The notes below the pieces were generated by a model. The model was not told the DNA's origin. It made no database searches and saw nothing but the letters and a program-made list of their open reading frames with translations. Shown piece after piece: positions 53,285-64,000 of a stretch of DNA of 64,000 nucleotides. How positions within the stretch are numbered: position 1 is the first letter of the stretch; each line of letters opens with the position of its first letter. The translations under genes were made by a program, and so were the position numbers. The stretch is taken from positions 62,001-126,000 of the forward strand of contig CAJNOL010000021.1 of assembly GCA_905250125.1 (NCBI GenBank). Reading direction: 5' to 3'. The DNA comes from Rotaria sordida (lineage: Eukaryota > Rotifera > Eurotatoria > Philodinida > Philodinidae).

Positions 53285-55163
53285 AAATTTTCTTCATTCT
53301 TTTTCTTTTTTTACTATTTTGATACAAAGTGTTTGTTTTTTCGTTTTTTCATTGCTTAACTCAAAAATTTATTTATTTATTGTTATTATGTGATTTTGTA
53401 TATGGAATAACAATCATAATATTATTTTTCAACATTTACAAAAAAGTTTTTAGAAAATGTTATTTTCAATGAGTGTGAAACTCGTTGGTAATTGAAACCA
53501 TCAGTTTAATCACCACAGATTCGTTGCATTAGTATTATTTAATGGTTTGTCTCTGATTTTGTAAAGTTATATTTCAAAATTGTGTCTACTGTAGTTGTAG
53601 AGCAAGTTTATGTAACAATAGTAGGAGTCATTGTAATATCATTAGTATAAATAATAATGGCAAATTATTTCGTTCATGTTTAACTAAGACATTGATAATT
53701 TAAGATGATGAAGTATTTTATAATTGTACTACATTATTTAATTTTACATTGATATTTATTTCAATCTCTAATTAAAATGATATGAAATATTCATAGATTG
53801 ACTTTTTCTTTCTCGTTTTTTCTTTATACTATTTTTACCTTCGAAATAGATTGGAGAATTAGTTTTCAAATAACAAGGAAAAAAAAAGAATAAATTTAAT
53901 CATATAAAACATTATATATAATGTTACTAACTTTTTATAGATTTTTCAGTACTCATATGCGCATATCAAAGGGAATATAAATAAGTATTTTATATACAGA
54001 GATAACCAAACATCTGCTATCAATTCTTATTCCTATGTTGTTTGCTTTTTATGCAAATGTAATATAAAGAAAATTCTAGAATGAATTTATTACAAGGACA
54101 ATAAAAAAAAACAATCATTGGTATTCTTATAGTCTACATCATTTTATTTAATATACTTATTGATAAGGTAATTATCAAGAAAACTAATTGATTATAAAAA
54201 ACTTAGAATAATCACATTTGATTATAAAATGTCAAATAATCCATATATATTGATTGACATAATCATGCTTCAAAAACAGTATTATATTAACCTGTTACTT
54301 GTATATGCATATAGTGAAGTTATGCAAAACCTGTCTCAAGGTTTTAGTGACTAGCGATATTAAAAACAACTTTGTTGCTCTGAAACCTTAAAAGGTACAT
54401 TACTCATTGCATAGGTATATACGACAGGTCTATACAAATACAGAGGTGCCCCGAGCGAAGAGTGTTAACTTCGCTCCCCACCCTCCCCTAATCTTGAGAA
54501 ACTTTCGTTTTTTTTTCTTAGCAAAGATCCAGTGCTTTATTCGTTTTTATGCTCGCCAATTCTCAAAGAAAAAACTTTCGATCCTTTTTTGTAATACTGT
54601 CGATTTCGGAACATCTCTGTGCCCATACAATAACTACATGTTCATTCGATTGTCTTCGATTCTTTACAACGTTAAACCTTATATTTCTTTAAAGAAAAAA
54701 TAAAAACTTTGTCTTTATCCGCTCAATGCAAATAATTCGATTTCAACGACTGATAAACATAATTCCCTATTATAACATATGTGTTTGCATGATAAATCAA
54801 ATTCAAGGATCTTAAATCTCAATCTCTGATTTCTTTTCTTTTATTGTTTGAAATAGTTCACCTCGAACTCCTGTAGATGACTCTAGTATACGGTTACATA
54901 TCAATTACTTTTCATCAATTAAAAAAGAATAAATCTAAATCAATTTCTCATATTCATATTGACTATTCATGTAAATATCTTTAACTAAATAATTATTAAA
55001 AATTTATTGGATAAAAGTGAATTTATATCATTTTCATTTGCTAAAACTTTTCTAATGACCTATCCAATCCAATATAACTTGGGTCATATTATTCTATCAT
55101 CACCTTTTCCCATGCAAAAAAAGAGAAACTCATTGATCAACATGTAAAAAACTTTTTACTAAT
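53285..55163. other. Intergenic, no gene seen
   Basis: About 1.9 kb of AT-rich sequence. A GC-richer patch at about 54440-54490 holds an 8-bp hairpin (GAGCGAAG at 54453-54460, CTTCGCTC at 54469-54476). The frame at 54407-54703 has no family motif and opens from a TTG. Confidence 0.4.
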
Positions 55164-63982
<8,819 letters not shown>

Positions 63983-64000
63983 GTAAAATGAATCGAAAAA

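Noticed and set aside
54407..54703. 98-codon plus-strand frame
   Set aside because: Starts at TTG, no similarity and no splice context, although it overlaps a GC-richer patch.

Overview
This is a eukaryotic, strongly AT-rich window (roughly three quarters A+T) with many very short introns, often 50-70 nt, bounded by GT-AG signals. The proteins are animal-type: BROX, THNSL1, a COUP-TF nuclear receptor, SF3B3, ABHD11, eIF2-beta, R3HDM, DUSP15/22 and PHIP/BRWD. Small introns, an F-box/LRR-like protein, a decayed LRR gene and a secreted amylase of unusual architecture all fit a bdelloid rotifer (Adineta/Rotaria type). That assignment is inference, because no rRNA or mitochondrial marker is present. 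Gene models were made by hand by matching reading frame and phase across every splice junction, and junction phases close in all complete multi-exon models.

Layout, left to right. 1-757 (minus): 5' half of BROX, running off the window edge. 2302-5273 (minus): secreted GH13 alpha-amylase with a duplicated N-terminal module and Cys-rich repeats. 5.3-10.9 kb: gene-poor. 10914-13194 (minus): two-exon F-box protein. 15561-15774 (minus): a tiny three-exon Cys-rich peptide gene, head to head with THNSL1 (16151-18574, plus). A decayed pogo/Tigger-like MITE lies near 18.8-19.1 kb. 20.9-24.55 kb (plus): COUP-TF/seven-up nuclear receptor with several possible first exons. 25.95-26.8 kb: LRR pseudogene. 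27310-34331 (plus): complete 24-exon SF3B3. 34560-34826 (minus): small hypothetical protein. 38022-39324 (plus): A4GALT-like glycosyltransferase. 41316-43143 and 43308-45075 (minus): ABHD11 and eIF2-beta, only 164 nt apart and possibly co-transcribed. 45887-49708 (plus): R3H/SUZ RNA-binding protein. 50883-52184 (plus): DUSP15/22-like phosphatase. 52652-53284 (plus): small type I membrane protein with a PPxY motif. 55164 to the right edge (plus): PHIP/BRWD WD40-bromodomain protein, continuing beyond the window.

Most genes are conserved housekeeping or regulatory genes (ESCRT-linked BROX, U2 snRNP SF3B3, translation initiation eIF2-beta, chromatin reader PHIP/BRWD, developmental NR2F). They do not form one functional pathway, and I see no defence island, CRISPR array, or intact transposon. 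The points most worth a second look are the tiny Cys-rich gene, the eIF2-beta/ABHD11 pair, the alternative first exons of the nuclear receptor, the two GC-AG introns, the modular amylase, a dispersed repeat shared by two introns, and the alanine in the second PHIP bromodomain where canonical readers carry Asn.
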